DNA of 64,000 nt from contig LR746270.1 of the NCBI GenBank assembly GCA_902729315.2, positions 3,172,001 to 3,236,000 of the forward strand, given 5' to 3'. The notes under the pieces are model-generated. The model made no database searches. It was not told where the DNA came from and was given only the letters and a program-made list of their open reading frames with translations. Source of the stretch: Spirodela intermedia (Eukaryota > Streptophyta > Magnoliopsida > Alismatales > Araceae). Below, one piece after another: positions 12,931 to 25,500 of the stretch (the first letter of the stretch is position 1; each line of letters starts with the position of its first letter). A program made the translations under genes and the position numbers.

Positions 12931-12948
12931 CTCCCCCCCACCCCCCAC

Positions 12949-14233
12949 CCCCCCTCCTCCTCCAGTAGTAGATCCCGAACTCCCTTACTTTCCAACGACG
13001 ATCAAATCATCACTCGGAATCAACCACTCGGGGTAGGTTTTCGGCAAACAACAGTGATAATCCATCGCAAAACCTCCCGCGGAACCCTAAAGAACCCCGG
13101 AAAAACCCTAATTCTCACATTCCAGGCAGCCAAAATGGAAAGGGAGACGGATTGCGACAAAATTTGAGCTCATTGTGGTGGTTTCTCCGGGATTTCTGAT
13201 CGATCTGCGGCAAAGATAGATCGACAGTTGAAGAGAACTCAGAGAAGAATCGAACAAGCTTCGACGCCATCATCCACCAGGTGGCCGCCTCCGCCTCCGT
13301 CGGAGCTCGACGGAACCCCGGCTGCAGAAGAAGACGGGCAGCCGATGCATAAGAGGGCGGACATAGCCGGTTCATCTAGGCAGAAACGGATTTCTCCCAG
13401 AAATCGATTTCCCGAGCCGGCCCGTTCCACGGGAAATCGATTTACAGAACCGCTTTCAGCAGATACTTTTTCTCCGGGTCCACCGACTCAAGGCTCATCT
13501 CATCTGACGGCTAGGATATGCGCACGTTACCGTAGGAGCCGCGTATCACCGTCCACTGTGTCCTATAAAAAACCACGCTTCTTCACCTTCACAGCTTAAG
13601 CCCTCCTCCCCGCTGTGGAAGACTGCTGAGTAGGGTTTTCTGCCGGGCGGGGGAGAAGGCGTGGAGTGAAGCTACGCGAGGTGGTTTGATCTTTCTTTCC
13701 GAGCTTTATATTCGGTTTCCATACTCTATCAAGCGATCGGCGGTGATCGTTTGTTTTTTTGTGCTACTGATGTGCGACCATAATCTGAGTTTTCTCTGCG
13801 GCCGGGTTTTTGCAGGGTTTTGCTTGTATATCTCCGTCTTTCTTCTTTTTTTCATTATTTATCGTTCCTAACTATGATCTTGGACGATGTCCAGGTATTG
13901 AAGGGTTTTGTACTGCTCTGTTCATGTTGTTAATTTTGTTGATACTCTGTGTGTAGTTTTCCTTGTTGTCGAGGGATGTTTAATGCTATTTTTTAGGTGA
14001 TCGATTATGCACTCCAGTTATCGTTTTCTACGTGGATATGTTGTTACGTGGAGTTCTGCATATTATCACCTTTTCTATAAGAAAAGTGATAGAAAAACTG
14101 TCGTTCTTGTAGTTTTCAATATGTTGACTTCTAGTGCGTTTCATAGAAGATTATTGTATCTGTGGCTTCCATTGACTGCAACATATAAGTAAGATGGATG
14201 TTTCTTGGGCTCTTTACCTGTATTTTCACAGCA
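12949..14233. promoter_or_regulatory. Divergent promoter and leader intron between the MUSTANG-like and RNA-binding genes
   Basis: The two genes start 1.3 kb apart on opposite strands. Telo-box-like AACCCTAA words lie at 13081-13112 beside the MUSTANG-like start, and a TATA box lies at 13564 for the rightward gene. A 5' leader intron of the RNA-binding gene appears to end with an acceptor (TTTTCACAG) two bases before its start codon. No further coding region is supported. Confidence 0.6.
13564..13571 (+). promoter_or_regulatory. TATA box (TATAAAAA) of the glycine-rich RNA-binding protein gene
   Basis: TATAAAAA followed about 25-30 bp later by a pyrimidine-rich CTTCACCTTCACAG stretch, a plausible start site. 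Transcription would begin near 13595, leaving a short leader exon, then a leader intron of roughly 0.5 kb. Confidence 0.6.
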
Positions 14234-16323
14234 ATGGCATTCACAAAAAACATTGGGAATCTGCTTAAACAAGCGGCATCTTCAAGTCCATCTTTATTCC
14301 AAGCAATACGATGCATGTCCTCCTCAAAACTCTTTATCGGAGGTAAGAATCACCCCTCTGTCGGCATTTCTAATGTTAAATCCTTCCAGCTTTCCCTGAG
14401 AGGTTGTAGACGTTCTCTATTGATATGCTCTCTAGGCTGTATGTGCTTCTATCGTTGCTTTCTTGAGCGGCCTATGAACTGTCTGCTTCTTTTCTCGTAG
14501 GGCTCTCATACAATACTGATGACCAGAGTTTAAGAGAAGCATTTACTAGCTATGGGCAGGTCATTGAAGGTAGATGGAAAGTCCCCTTGCTGTGTTATCT
14601 TAAGCATCTGTATCCCACAGGAGGGCTAATCTGAAATGCCTTTGTACAGCAAGAGTTATCATGGATCGTGAAACGGGTAGATCTAGAGGATTTGGCTTTG
14701 TGACCTTCACATCCAGTGAGGAAGCTTCTGCTGCTATCAGCGGAATGGATGGAAAGGTACTTTCGTCGTAAATATTTTATTATCAAGTTCAGAAATGAAT
14801 TGCACATTGCGCTATCTGTCTAAGATGCGCATCCTAGGTTCCTGATACGGTTTGAGAATGTGATATCTGCATATTTTTTGGCTTCCGATTAGATGCTTTT
14901 CCCGCTCATTTGTTGCATCCTACACCTAGTTCTTCTCACATTAGCGATAAAATTAGTTAGTTTTCCATTTCAACTGAGAGAAAAGCGTCAGCTCCATCTT
15001 ATTGGGTACCATCGGAAGTTTCTATTTTCCCAGCTCTGGTCCCTGCCACTACGGATCCCTTGGCTGTAGCTTTGGTGATAAATTTTAACTTTTTTTTTAC
15101 ACACATTAATGTGATCTATTTCACTAATTTTCTGGTGGAATGATATTTCGTTAATTAGCAGAGCTGGCTGCTGTAACAGTGGCATTAAGTATTTAAAAAA
15201 TGATTAGATTATATCTACTCAAATCTTTATTGACAGCAGACTTTTAGTGCCCAGCTACCGGGAATTATGATCCTGAGATCGAAATGATGAGGAATACCCG
15301 TGGCATCAATTTAAAACTTTTTAAACTTCCTTTTCTCGTGTTTTCTTATTTTTAATCAATGCCCTTTTCGTATTTTTAGATTAATTGTGGTGTGGGAGAC
15401 ACCAACCAGTATACATATATAATCATTATATACATATGTAATGAGGAATCATTATGCGTTTGCATGGACCCATTTACATACCCACACGTGGGATGATCCT
15501 GGATTAACCACGTGACATCGAAAAAGGGTTTTGAGTACGACTCTATCTTAACCTAACAGAGATCGGCCATTCTTCATGAGGTCCTCAGAATAATCTGAAG
15601 TTCCCTCAGAAAGCACTTTCTGCAGGTAAAGCTGAAGACTGAACATGGGGAGACTTGCTAATATACTCAATTGTTGTTTTTCTTTCAATGATAATGCTGC
15701 TCATATTTCTGAGATGATCTTGGGATTGCCTTTCTTACTTAATTATCCAGTTCTTGTCAAATTATGCTGATTGCATCTGAACTATTCTCAAGGATCTTCA
15801 TGGGCGCTGGGTGAGGGTGAACTATGCCACCGACCGGGCACGAGGTGGCGGTGGTTATGCTGGTGGCGGTGGCTATGGCGGCGGTGGTGGAAGCTATGGC
15901 GGCGGTGGTGGAAGCTATGGAGCTGGTGGTTATGGTGGTGGCGGCGGCGGTGGCTATGGCGGTGACAGCTATGCCAGTGGTGGCGGCGGTGGTGGGGGCT
16001 ATGGCGGCGACAGTTATGCCAGTGGTGGTGGCAGTGGTGGTTACGGTGGCGGTGCCGGTGGCTATGGTGGTGGCAGCGCTGGTGGTGGCGGAGGGAGCTA
16101 TGGTGTCGCTGGAGGAAGTTATGGGAACGACAGCTTCTCTGCCGGCAGTGGCGGCCCTGGATTCGCCGATGCCGGAAGCTTTGCAAGTGGCAGCGCCGCC
16201 GATCAGCCCGGCAGCAGCAGCCAAGGATTTGGAGGCCAACAGAGCAACAACGCCTTTGAAGAAGACTTCGCCGGCGACATTGACGACGACGAGCCGGAGG
16301 GCTACGCCGATAAGAGGAGCTGA
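14234..16323 (+). CDS. Glycine-rich RNA-binding protein, organelle-targeted RBG type
   Basis: Four coding exons, 14234-14342, 14501-14569, 14650-14756 and 15793-16323, sum to 271 residues with matching phases. Residues 1-31 are basic and amphipathic ([14 protein letters not shown]), like a mitochondrial presequence. The RRM follows, with RNP2 (KLFIGGLSY) and RNP1 (RGFGFVTF). The C-terminal half has [11 protein letters not shown] repeats and ends with an acidic [15 protein letters not shown]-type tail. This is the layout of plant mitochondrial glycine-rich RBPs, several of which take part in organellar RNA editing and cold response. The third intron is about 1 kb and uses an AAG acceptor. The gene converges with the POLAR-like gene 0.5 kb downstream. 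Confidence 0.9.
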
Positions 16324-16850
16324 TTCCAGGCCACGTCATCCAGAGACCCCTCTGTGAAGCCACGTGGCTTGATATATTCCGTCCTTTGATGTTCCTCAGA
16401 CCCATCTTGGGGACGCTCGAAATTCCGGCAGACGTTGGGTGTTTTTTTGCATATAACTCCCTCTTGCGACACTTTATGCAAAAAGACCTTGAATATTTAG
16501 GTCTGTCGGATGTGCCTGAAGTTGGATTCTGTCCTCTTTTCGAGCCTGCTCTGCTCTCTCCACTCTCTCTCTATCCCTGAGAGAGCCTTCTGCGACCAGA
16601 ATTTGGGGGTTTCATTGAACTTCAACGGGGTCATTGGCGTCTCTCTCTCTACTCTCTCTCTCTCTATACCTGAGAGAGCCTTCTGCGACCGGAATTTGGG
16701 CCGGGCTTCTCGGGTTTCATTACAGTTAAAGGGGGGGGGGGGGGCAGTGTCGAGTCTCCACTCTCTCCGTATAACGAGATGAACAAGAAGAAAAATAGAG
16801 AAAGAAGATTAGTGCAACAAAGGCCCCTTGAGATCTCGTCATGAAAAAAG
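16324..16850. other. Short convergent spacer with a partial duplication and a G14 run
   Basis: 3' UTRs of two convergent genes. A segment containing CCTGAGAGAGCCTTCTGCGA occurs twice about 97 bp apart (16574 and 16669). An uninterrupted run of 14 G lies at 16731-16744. Confidence 0.7.
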
Positions 16851-17009
16851 TCAAAAGCCCTCGTCCCAGCAGCACTTCGCCGCCCCCAAGGAGAGCATCC
16901 TCTGCGCATTCTGCACCACAGGGGACCCCTTCCTCGCCCTCTCCAGTATCCGCTGGATCAGCATCCGCCCTTCCTCATCCTCTTCATCTTCATCCTCTCC
17001 ATCGCCACC

Positions 17010-17041
<32 letters not shown>

Positions 17042-20000
17042 AAACAACGCCATACAAATTTGGACTCCATGTCGACCCCTGCACGGAGCTCTTCGAGCTC
17101 GTCGAGAGCCGCCCGCCGGCAGGGCTCCTGTCATCGGGCATTGGCGGTAGGGTCTCCTCCTCTGCCGCCTCCAACATCCACTGGAACTCCTCCCCCAACA
17201 GCAGCCCGGTGGCGGTGCTCCCGTCGTCGGCTGTCGGCGGCGGCAGGGTTTCCTCCTCCGCCAACAGTCCGGCCGCGGGGCTCCTGTCATTGGCTGTCAG
17301 TAGCAGTGTCTCCTCCGCTGCCTCTGATGTCTGCTGGAATTCCTCATTTGCCGACAGACCGGTGGTGTTGCTCCTGTCCTCGGCCATCGGCAGCACCAGG
17401 GTCTCCTCTGCCGACAGCCCGGTGGCAGTGCTCCTGTCGTTGGCCGTCGGCAGTGGCAGGGTCTCCTCCGCCACTAACAGCCCTGTGGCAGGGCTCCTAT
17501 TGCCGGCCGTTGGCGGCAGGGTCTCCTCCTCCGCCGAGAGCAGTCCAGTGGCAGTGCTCCTGTCGTCGGCCATCGGCGGTGGCAGGGTCTTCTCCTCCGC
17601 CAACAGCCCAGCGGCGGGGCTGCTATTGTCGGCTGTCGGCGGCAGGGTCTCCTCTTCATCTGCCTCTGATGACCGCTGGAACTCCTCATAGGCCTCATGG
17701 TAGGCATCGAGGGCGTCGCCGGAGAGATTCAAGCACAGGGGATGGCTCATCTCCGGCGGCAGCTGATCAATTGCCATGGTGGGGCTTCCAGGGTCGGAGA
17801 GGGACCCCAGGTCGCTGCTCGAGAAGTCTCCAAGGGAGTCGGCCCCAGCGGCTCCGGTGAGGTGGGGTGGCGGCGGTGGCGGCGGTGGCGGCCGCCGCCC
17901 CCCCCGCCGCTGGCTGTGGCTGAGCGCCTCCTCCAGCTCCTTGATCCGGTCTTCCAGCTGAGACTGGATCAGCTCGTGGAGGCGAAGGCTGAGCTGCCTC
18001 GGGGAGACAGCGTAGTTTGCTGGCGGCTCAGCGGGGCGGCTGTCGGCGGCAGGTTGGTTTCCTTCGGATCCTCCATTTACGACATTCACTCTCAGCTCCC
18101 CATGAACGATATCTCCGACAAAATCCGGTTCGACCTGCTCAGCAGAGGATAGAGAAAGATGAACAGCGCCCTAATAATCGATGAATCAGTTCCTTTTCTT
18201 TTTGGGATATAATAAAAACGAATAAATATGGGATTTCTATAATTAAAACTACTTCATCCATGAACAACAATGGAAGATGAGCAACGAATCAAGTTCCTAT
18301 TTTGGGAGATTAATACGAAAAATTAAAAAAAACAGCGACGAATAATTGATGAACCATAATTCATTTTCTTTTTTTTTGCAGCAAGAAAGATGAATCAAGG
18401 TGAGGTTGATGTAATTAAGAAAATTACTGCTACCATGAACAAGTTCTTGGCAACGTCGTTTCTGCACTCAGATTAAAAATGGACATAGAACTATAAATAT
18501 ATCCATATATATATTAAGAGATCAGACAGCAATGAGAGATCTGGAAATTGTTGGATGGCTCAAATAAATCGGATACTTTGGCGAATAAAGAACAGTCATC
18601 AGATAATAAGAGAATCACGAAGGGGAGGGAGAAAAACATGATCAAGAATAGTAATATTAAACAACGAAGCTGTGAATAATATTAATCAATGAGAACTTAC
18701 ACTTCCTATTATCTGTCTCTAGTCTGTGAGCGAATGCCATGTGTCCACCAGCTGGAAGGGATTGATTGGGACCCATTGCCACATGGAGGACAAGAAAGCA
18801 GACAGGTGGGGGGATCCATTGTGGATGATTTTGTGACCAGTTGGTTTGTAGAGATCCAGCAAAGTATGCTCTTTTTTTTCAATGACAGCCTTGGTATCTT
18901 GTTAGTAATTCAAAAAAATTAAAAAAAAAAGCAGTAAAAGATCTACCCATTCTGAATCTCAGTATCCTTCATTTTCATTAATTTAAAAAAAAAAAAAACC
19001 TTCATCAACTAGGAGATCTACCAAGTCTGATCTGCGTATACTTCACTTTTATTTCATAATCTGTCACATTTCCTTCCAAGAATTTCCCATATATCCTCAG
19101 ATAGAGCAGACGATATATATCAAATGAAAATTTCAACCAAAACCCCACAATTTCTGTTCCACATTAAATTCACACCCTTGATTCTGGATTTTTTTTTAAA
19201 AACATCTGTAGAACTTTCTTAGTGGACCCACCTGAAATATTTCACACTTAATTACGACTCAGAAAATACCGCATGAAGATGACCTTCTTGATCATTCATC
19301 AAAAGCTTACCATCTTAAACAAAATGGGTCACAAGATCAAACCGAAATCTATTTTTTTACATATTAGTCCCCAAAAATTCTGAGTAAAAAATAGGAGATG
19401 TGCCCCCATCAATGTTAGTATCCAGTAACCCAATGATTAAGATCGACTAAAATCAATTTTTCGAGCTTTTTTTTTTTAATCCCTCCCCAGGAGTATGGAA
19501 GGGCACGGATTGCAACTAAAAAAATAATATCTTATTGACCACCTCTCATCTACATAAGTTCATTTAATGGACTCCGGTCAGTAACCAGAACAATCCTTAA
19601 ACAGCACACTTTTCCGGTATCAGTAGAACCCTAATTAAGAATTCTCATGGTGGGTGAGCCATGGTCGAAGATCAAGAAGGCTACTGACATAGAAAATGAG
19701 TCATAGTATTTTGATCATTCTGCAGGAAAAATGAGCTAGACATTTATCAGAAGATGGCGAATTCGGACTATCAAGGACAATATACACTTGAAAAACTAAT
19801 CATAATAATGGGTTGGGGAACAAATACGACTAATCCACAACACAGACATGGAATTTACTACAGAAGATATGCAGCATGGAATCATAGAACACTAAAACCT
19901 CAGTGAGCGATTACCTCAGCTAGAGTGGACAGTCTTCCCTCCAGGCTTGTTGCATTTATGTTGAGCTCCAACTTCTCAAGTTCCGCTTCAAGCTCAGCTT

Positions 20001-21677
20001 CAATTTTACTCAGAGATTCTTCGCTTTCACCTCCTCTAGACAGAGCTGGTGACCCAAGATTATCTTGCTGCGGCTCGGGAGATGACGAAGTTGAACCACA
20101 CTTGGGTGAGGAATATATTTTTTCTTCCACATCCGGGCTATGATTTGTGTGTTCTTGACCCTTATGAGTCTCATCAGCAATCTCACTAACACTGAGGGAA
20201 TCTTTCATCACCAGTTCTTCTTGTAGATCTTGAACCAAGTTTTCCCTTTGCTTCAGCAAGTCATTTAATTTATCCACCTCTCTGCTGCTTGATAGAAAAC
20301 TAGACATCACGCCAACACTAACTCCAAGACAGAAAAAAAGGGCATGGCCAACAGGCTCTGGCGAAAAGAGAAAAATGGGGCATCGTCAAAGAGTAAATGA
20401 ATGATTTAGCAAATAAATAAGCCATAGTAAAGCAAGAGCAAAAAATAAATATTAATTCCGGGAATTGTGTGTAATTTTTTTTACAGGAAAAATAAATAGT
20501 AATTATAATCATTGGAAAATGAATGGTTAATCCCGTAATGTTTCTGGATATGATAATGATCCTTTCAATCCCAGAGAGATGATCCAGGAGCTAATGCCCG
20601 AACCAGACTTTAACCGGATCTAAATATACAACTGAAAACAATGTTCTTTAAGATTTCCCGCTTGTTTTCATATTTTCAAAATATTTTATAGTAATAAGGG
20701 TTTGCGGGGCATGAGTGGCCATCTTCAAAAGAAACCGAATCACAATGAATATTTAAATGTACAGTGGAAAACATCAAGAGCGCTCTACCTGGTAAATGGG
20801 AAACTCCTGGGCATGGCTGCGAATCAGAAGACCCCAATCTTCCAAGATCTGCCTCTTCACATTTCCGTTTAGGTCTGCAAGGCTGCAAACCCTGATCTCC
20901 AAATAGCAGTTCCCTTTCTCTGTTATCAGCCTCCCCACAAAGGTGATGTAAACTAGGAGTCTGCAAATTGACTTGCTCAGAACTTGATTTACTAATTATG
21001 CGCCTGCCATCAGTAACCACAAATGGCCTCACAGGTGGTGAAGCAGGGGACGGAATTGGGGTAGCAAGAAACTCTTCAAAGTCAAAATTGCTGTTGTAGA
21101 TCTGAGGAATTAGGCTATTATCAATACAAGTCAAGGGCTTAACAGAGAATCTGCGGGCTCTCCGACTCCTCAGAGAGTTTTTACTTCTTCCAAAACCAAA
21201 ACCAGGACCAACGTTCCTAGAGTTAAGTTGGGCCTGCCGCATATTAGCAGCGTGAGGATACTGATCCTCACTTGTCATTGAACTCAATTCCCCACCGTCA
21301 TGGTAACTCTCTTTCCTGAAGATCCATGGTTGCAAGCTCAACAGAGTGCTCGTGTTGCTCATATATTCGTCCAAGCCAGATAAAATCTCTCCCTCAAACC
21401 TACCGCTAGGAGCTGTCCTCTCCAGAAAAACGCCGCCGCGCTGTGAATCCAAACGTATCCGATCCGTAACAGAGGGAAAGCCCTCCTCCGACTGGCATCT
21501 TCTGGACTCGGCTATAACAACCTGCTGAACAGATGGCTTGTTAACTTCGGATTCCTCGCCGGTGGGGTTCGAGATCACCTTCCTTGAGGAGCCAACTCCG
21601 CTGCTCTTCGACGATTCCTGCTTGTGCTTGGCCAAATATTCGGCACCAGCGGCTGCAAATGCAGCCCACAGATCCAT
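16851..21677 (-). CDS. POLAR-like (asymmetric division polarity) coiled-coil protein
   Basis: Three minus-strand exons, 21677-20789, 20357-19915 and 18134-16851, join in frame to 871 residues. Exon 1 begins MDLWAAFAAAGAEYLAK and has Ser/Arg-rich linkers. Exon 2 starts with a hydrophobic stretch (ALFFCLGVSVGVMSSFL), then the coiled coil REVDKLNDLLKQRENLVQDL. Exon 3 carries RLHELIQSQLEDRIKELEEAL, GDALDAYHEAYEEF and the C-terminal ILERARKGSPVVQNAQRM. These blocks match plant POLAR-LOCALIZATION-like proteins; POLAR itself polarises with BASL in stomatal-lineage cells. The protein is longer than I expect because of a roughly 185-residue repeat tract (17112-17666) and an Asp/Gly/Glu run (17.0 kb). 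Introns are 431 bp and 1780 bp. The paralogue cannot be named. Confidence 0.85.
17112..17666 (-). repeat. In-frame minisatellite in the POLAR-like gene, about 8 imperfect copies
   Basis: Codes for about residues 601-785 of the POLAR-like protein. The unit is 19-22 residues (about 57-66 bp), consensus near EETLPPPTADDRSTATGLL. Two copies carry an extra EEFQ(Q/W) segment resembling the conserved EEFQRSSEA that precedes the array, so a longer unit may also have been duplicated. Confidence 0.9.
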
Positions 21678-22584
21678 CTCTGGTTTCCACTCTCAACATT
21701 CCCCACTCATTGGAGCCATCGAATATGGCAGAAGGACCACAACCATTCATTCAAATCCCCCAGAAAAAACCAAGAATCGTCAGTAGTAAAAAGTACCCAT
21801 CCCCACGCATCACGCTATAAGAAGACAAACATCCCTCGAAGGGGACCCAATTACGAACCCTAATGAAAACCCAGAGGGTTTTCCTCCAAACTGAAGCAAG
21901 CTAATCCGCACCGCAAGAACTACCAACCTCCGAAAACCCAGCAGCAGAAACACCACCAGCAACACGCCCCATCAACTCAAAACGAATCAGAAAGAGGACA
22001 GGAAAAGGACAGTTGGAGGAGGTGAATGGCTCCCAAACCCTTCAAATTCCCTCGATTAGAGCTGAAAAACCTCACATGAGCAAGAAACCGAGCGCCCTCT
22101 GCTCCACCTGGTCGGAGAACGGCCGATGCCCTCCCCCCACCACCACCACCACCAGCAGAGAAGCTCGGCGAGTGGTGGCCGTGAAGGGGGCACCCTCTTC
22201 CTCCCACAGCGGATAACACCCGCAGGGCCGCCCAATGGTCCGGGCTGGGCCCGACCCACAACCCACGAAGCCCGGGCCCATCCCACAATCTATGAAACCA
22301 GGGCCCGGTCACTAAACATGAGGCCCGAGCCCGAGCCCGGTCCGGGCTCAGACCAGGATTTCCAGCAATCCGGGCCGGGCTTGATTCCCAAAAGGTACGG
22401 GCTTTGCTTGGAAGTGGGCGGGCCAAAGTTTGGTTTTGGGCTTTTTTCGGAGTTCTCGAGGCCCAGCCCGCAAGCTGGACAGGAATTGAAAAACGCGCCA
22501 AAGAATTTGGGGAGTAAGAAAACCCTAGAAGAAGGCGGGAGAGGGAGGGAGGGTCTGCTCTGCTCGAACGGGGATCCTGCTCCA
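21678..22584. promoter_or_regulatory. Divergent promoter between POLAR-like and mitochondrial carrier genes
   Basis: About 0.9 kb between two divergent start codons. From 22205 to 22460 it is packed with GGGCCC, TGGGCC and AGCCCG words, the site II elements bound by TCP factors. A telo box (AAAACCCTAG) lies at 22519-22528, 57 bp before the carrier start. Site II plus telo box is a common combination in promoters of housekeeping and mitochondrial genes. Regulatory use is inferred. Confidence 0.55.
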
Positions 22585-25500
22585 ATGGCGTCTCCGGCCA
22601 CCGCATCGGAAGCTGGAGCCCTATCTCCGTCTCCAGAGCTCTCCTCCAGGCCTTCTCATGGTTTCTTCAGTAAGTGGTTTCAGTGGTGCGCACTATTAGG
22701 GCGCTGCTTTCTTTTCTATGCTCCCTTTTTTCTCTGGTCCAGTGGATTTTCCAGATGATTGGAATCCGTTCTGGGAAGGCTCGATTGATTGTGTGATGGC
22801 AAGGGGATGATTAGCACCGGAGGCCGTTCGTTTTGTGGTAATTGGAGTGTGGAAACTGGGTACTGTGTCGACATGGTTGTGTACCTGTGAGTTAGATGGA
22901 AGAAGATTGGAATTAAAACGGCACAGAGTGTGGCTCTCTGTCTTTGGCTTCCCTTCTTTTTAGACATTATAGTTGAATGTAATTTCAAAAAACCGTGAAG
23001 GAGGCACAGTGGGCGTATCTGTTTTTTTAGTTATCTGGTCTATGAATCGGAATATGTTAGGAATATCGAAAAGTGGATCATGCTCGTCATGCACCTTTGT
23101 CCGCATCATCCTTTCTTTTCCTCGCCTTTGATGCGTTCTTCTCAAAAATTGTGATGTCACTTTTCATTTTAGAACTGATGGTGGTACACAGAGGCCAACA
23201 TGCGAATGTAAGGAAAAAAAAAAAAGACTTTGAACTGCTCCATCAAGGTGATGGAGATGGCCAAGGGCAGGAAATGTTGAACACTAGAAGCGTGGAAAAT
23301 CCTTTGTTGGCAGTCCAATATGGGAACAATGAGAGAGTTATGTCGGCTTTTTATGGCATTTTCCTTTCCCAATCTGTCATTGGCTCCCTACTTGCCTTAA
23401 CGACGTAGGCAGTCTCTCGGAATGCCTTTTAGAACCTCCTCTCGTTTCTATCCCGCCAATTTACTGAATAGCAGCTAGCTCAGTTAACTACATTGTTTCT
23501 CATCGTGGTTAGGACTTGAACTTTGCCGCCTCCTCAAAGCGTTGGCAATGGCTCTCACTTTTCTCCCTTAGATTTCCACCTCTTGAAAAACAAATATTGA
23601 AGGTATGTGGATTGTACAATGGTCTCAGGGTTTGATGGACGAAAATGTGTGCTCCTAATTATGTTGAAAGTTCTTGAGGTTGTCACAGTTGAAAGCCTTG
23701 ATGCATCATTTTCCGCAGAAATTATCTATCTTCCAGGAAGAGGGTCTTTCAGATCAGTCCTCTGCCAAACTATACAGTTCATCTTTAGAACCCTATGGAA
23801 CGATCTAACTGAGAATCAGCGTGTAGCATCCTGCCTGTCCTCTAGAATCCTCTTGCCGCTTTGTTCAGAGTAATGCTACAAAGTTCCATCTGAAGAGCCG
23901 CAAAGTCCTCTATTTATCCATCTGCAAGGGCTCTCCTCAATCGCAGCTTTGATCTCTCAACAACTTCTCTTGCCTTAAATCTATTACACTAGAGAAGGAG
24001 GATAGTTCATGTCATTTGTTTGATTTCCTTTTCTGATGACGCAGTGTGGAGGGAGTTCGCATGGGGAGCAGCGGCAGGGGGTTTTGGTGAAGGCATGATG
24101 CACCCTATAGACACAATGAAGACACGGATGCAAAGTCAAACCTTGATCACTGGATCTCAGGTCTGCTCGATTTCTATAATTGTGTCATTGGAGCTTCGTA
24201 ACACTTTATCATATGCATTTAGACCTTCTAGAATCAGTGAAAATCTGTGACACTATTTAATTCACAATTCTGTGGATTCGTTAGGTTTGAATTTTTTTAT
24301 TCATTCAAAATCAATTGTAAATTGCTGGATATTTTTGTGTCGGTTAAGTAGAAAGAGTAAACAAATAATCATTTACGACCAGGTGTAGTGGATTCTCTAT
24401 CGCACTTTTGCCTTACAATTTGGCCCTTGTATGCATAAACTCGTCTTTGTAGTGTGCCCTGTGTATGTTGTATCAGATTTTACTTAGATATTGATGTTTT
24501 GTGGTTTTCCTTTGGTTTATTGTCTCAGTCACAGAAGAGTGTATTCCGTGTGATCTGGTCAATCTGGGTAGCAGATGGATTAAAAGGTAAACACTTTTTA
24601 GATGAATAATCTTTACGCTTTACATTAAGCAAGCAAGGAAAGTTTTCGTTTTTTTTGTGACTCTAAGACCCAAAACGACTGCTTTGCTCCATTCCGTTCT
24701 CTGTGATTAAGATTTACTCAATTGCCCCTATACTTGAGCATCATTGTTGGACCGAGTGGATAGAGCCTCTTACTCCGGTGATAGCAATTATGTTCGATCA
24801 GGGAGATCATTTGAACATTTGGCACATTTATTCTTTTACTAGCTGGTTAGTGGCATCTCTGTTTAAAAATATTGAACCCTACGCCATAATATTGTCTAAA
24901 ATTTGTTCAAATCCCAGAGTTAACATTAAATTCAGACTTCAATCTTTAGTGACAATCTTATAGCATGTTCTGCGTGACTATACTCCCAGGTATCCAATGT
25001 ATATTTCGTAAGTTTTGAAACTTATCTAAGTGGTGGATTTAAGTCATGCATTTCGCTTGGTTCTGCGCCGTTGTGCCATTCTACCCTGAACTTGCACTTC
25101 ATGTGGATCCTAATTCATTATTGGCCAATGATCCAATCAGGTTTGTCTCTATAGCAAGCTAATTTCAGTGATTACTTTGCTGAAAATTTTCTGATTAGTT
25201 GTTGTTACCTGTATCTATCATGATAGTTTGTCTTACGTTTGTTGTATGTTTCTAGACTTTTTGAAAAACAACATGTTCTTTGGTTTCAGGTTTTTATAGA
25301 GGAATTACTCCTGGGGTGACTGGATCACTTGCTACTGGTGCAACTTATTTTGGGGTGATAGAATCTACAAAAAAATGGTTGGAGGAAGTACATCCAAGTC
25401 TTGGAGGTCATTGGGCTCATTTCGTTGCGGGTGCACTTGGTAGGAAACTAGACTATGTCAGTTGTGCGCCTTCATGTTTGATTTTCTGAAACATATTCTC

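Noticed and set aside
16841-17860. Long plus-strand frame rich in Pro, Arg and His
   Set aside because: Antisense to the POLAR-like repeat tract; composition is explained by the repeat.
22126-22758. 210-codon open frame across the carrier start
   Set aside because: Different frame from the conserved carrier exon; it reads promoter site II words and the first intron.
24750-24925. tRNA-like words (GAGTGGATAGAGCC, GTTCGATCA and GTTCAAATCC) suggesting a SINE
   Set aside because: Boxes are imperfect, spacing is uncertain, and no tail or target duplication is visible.
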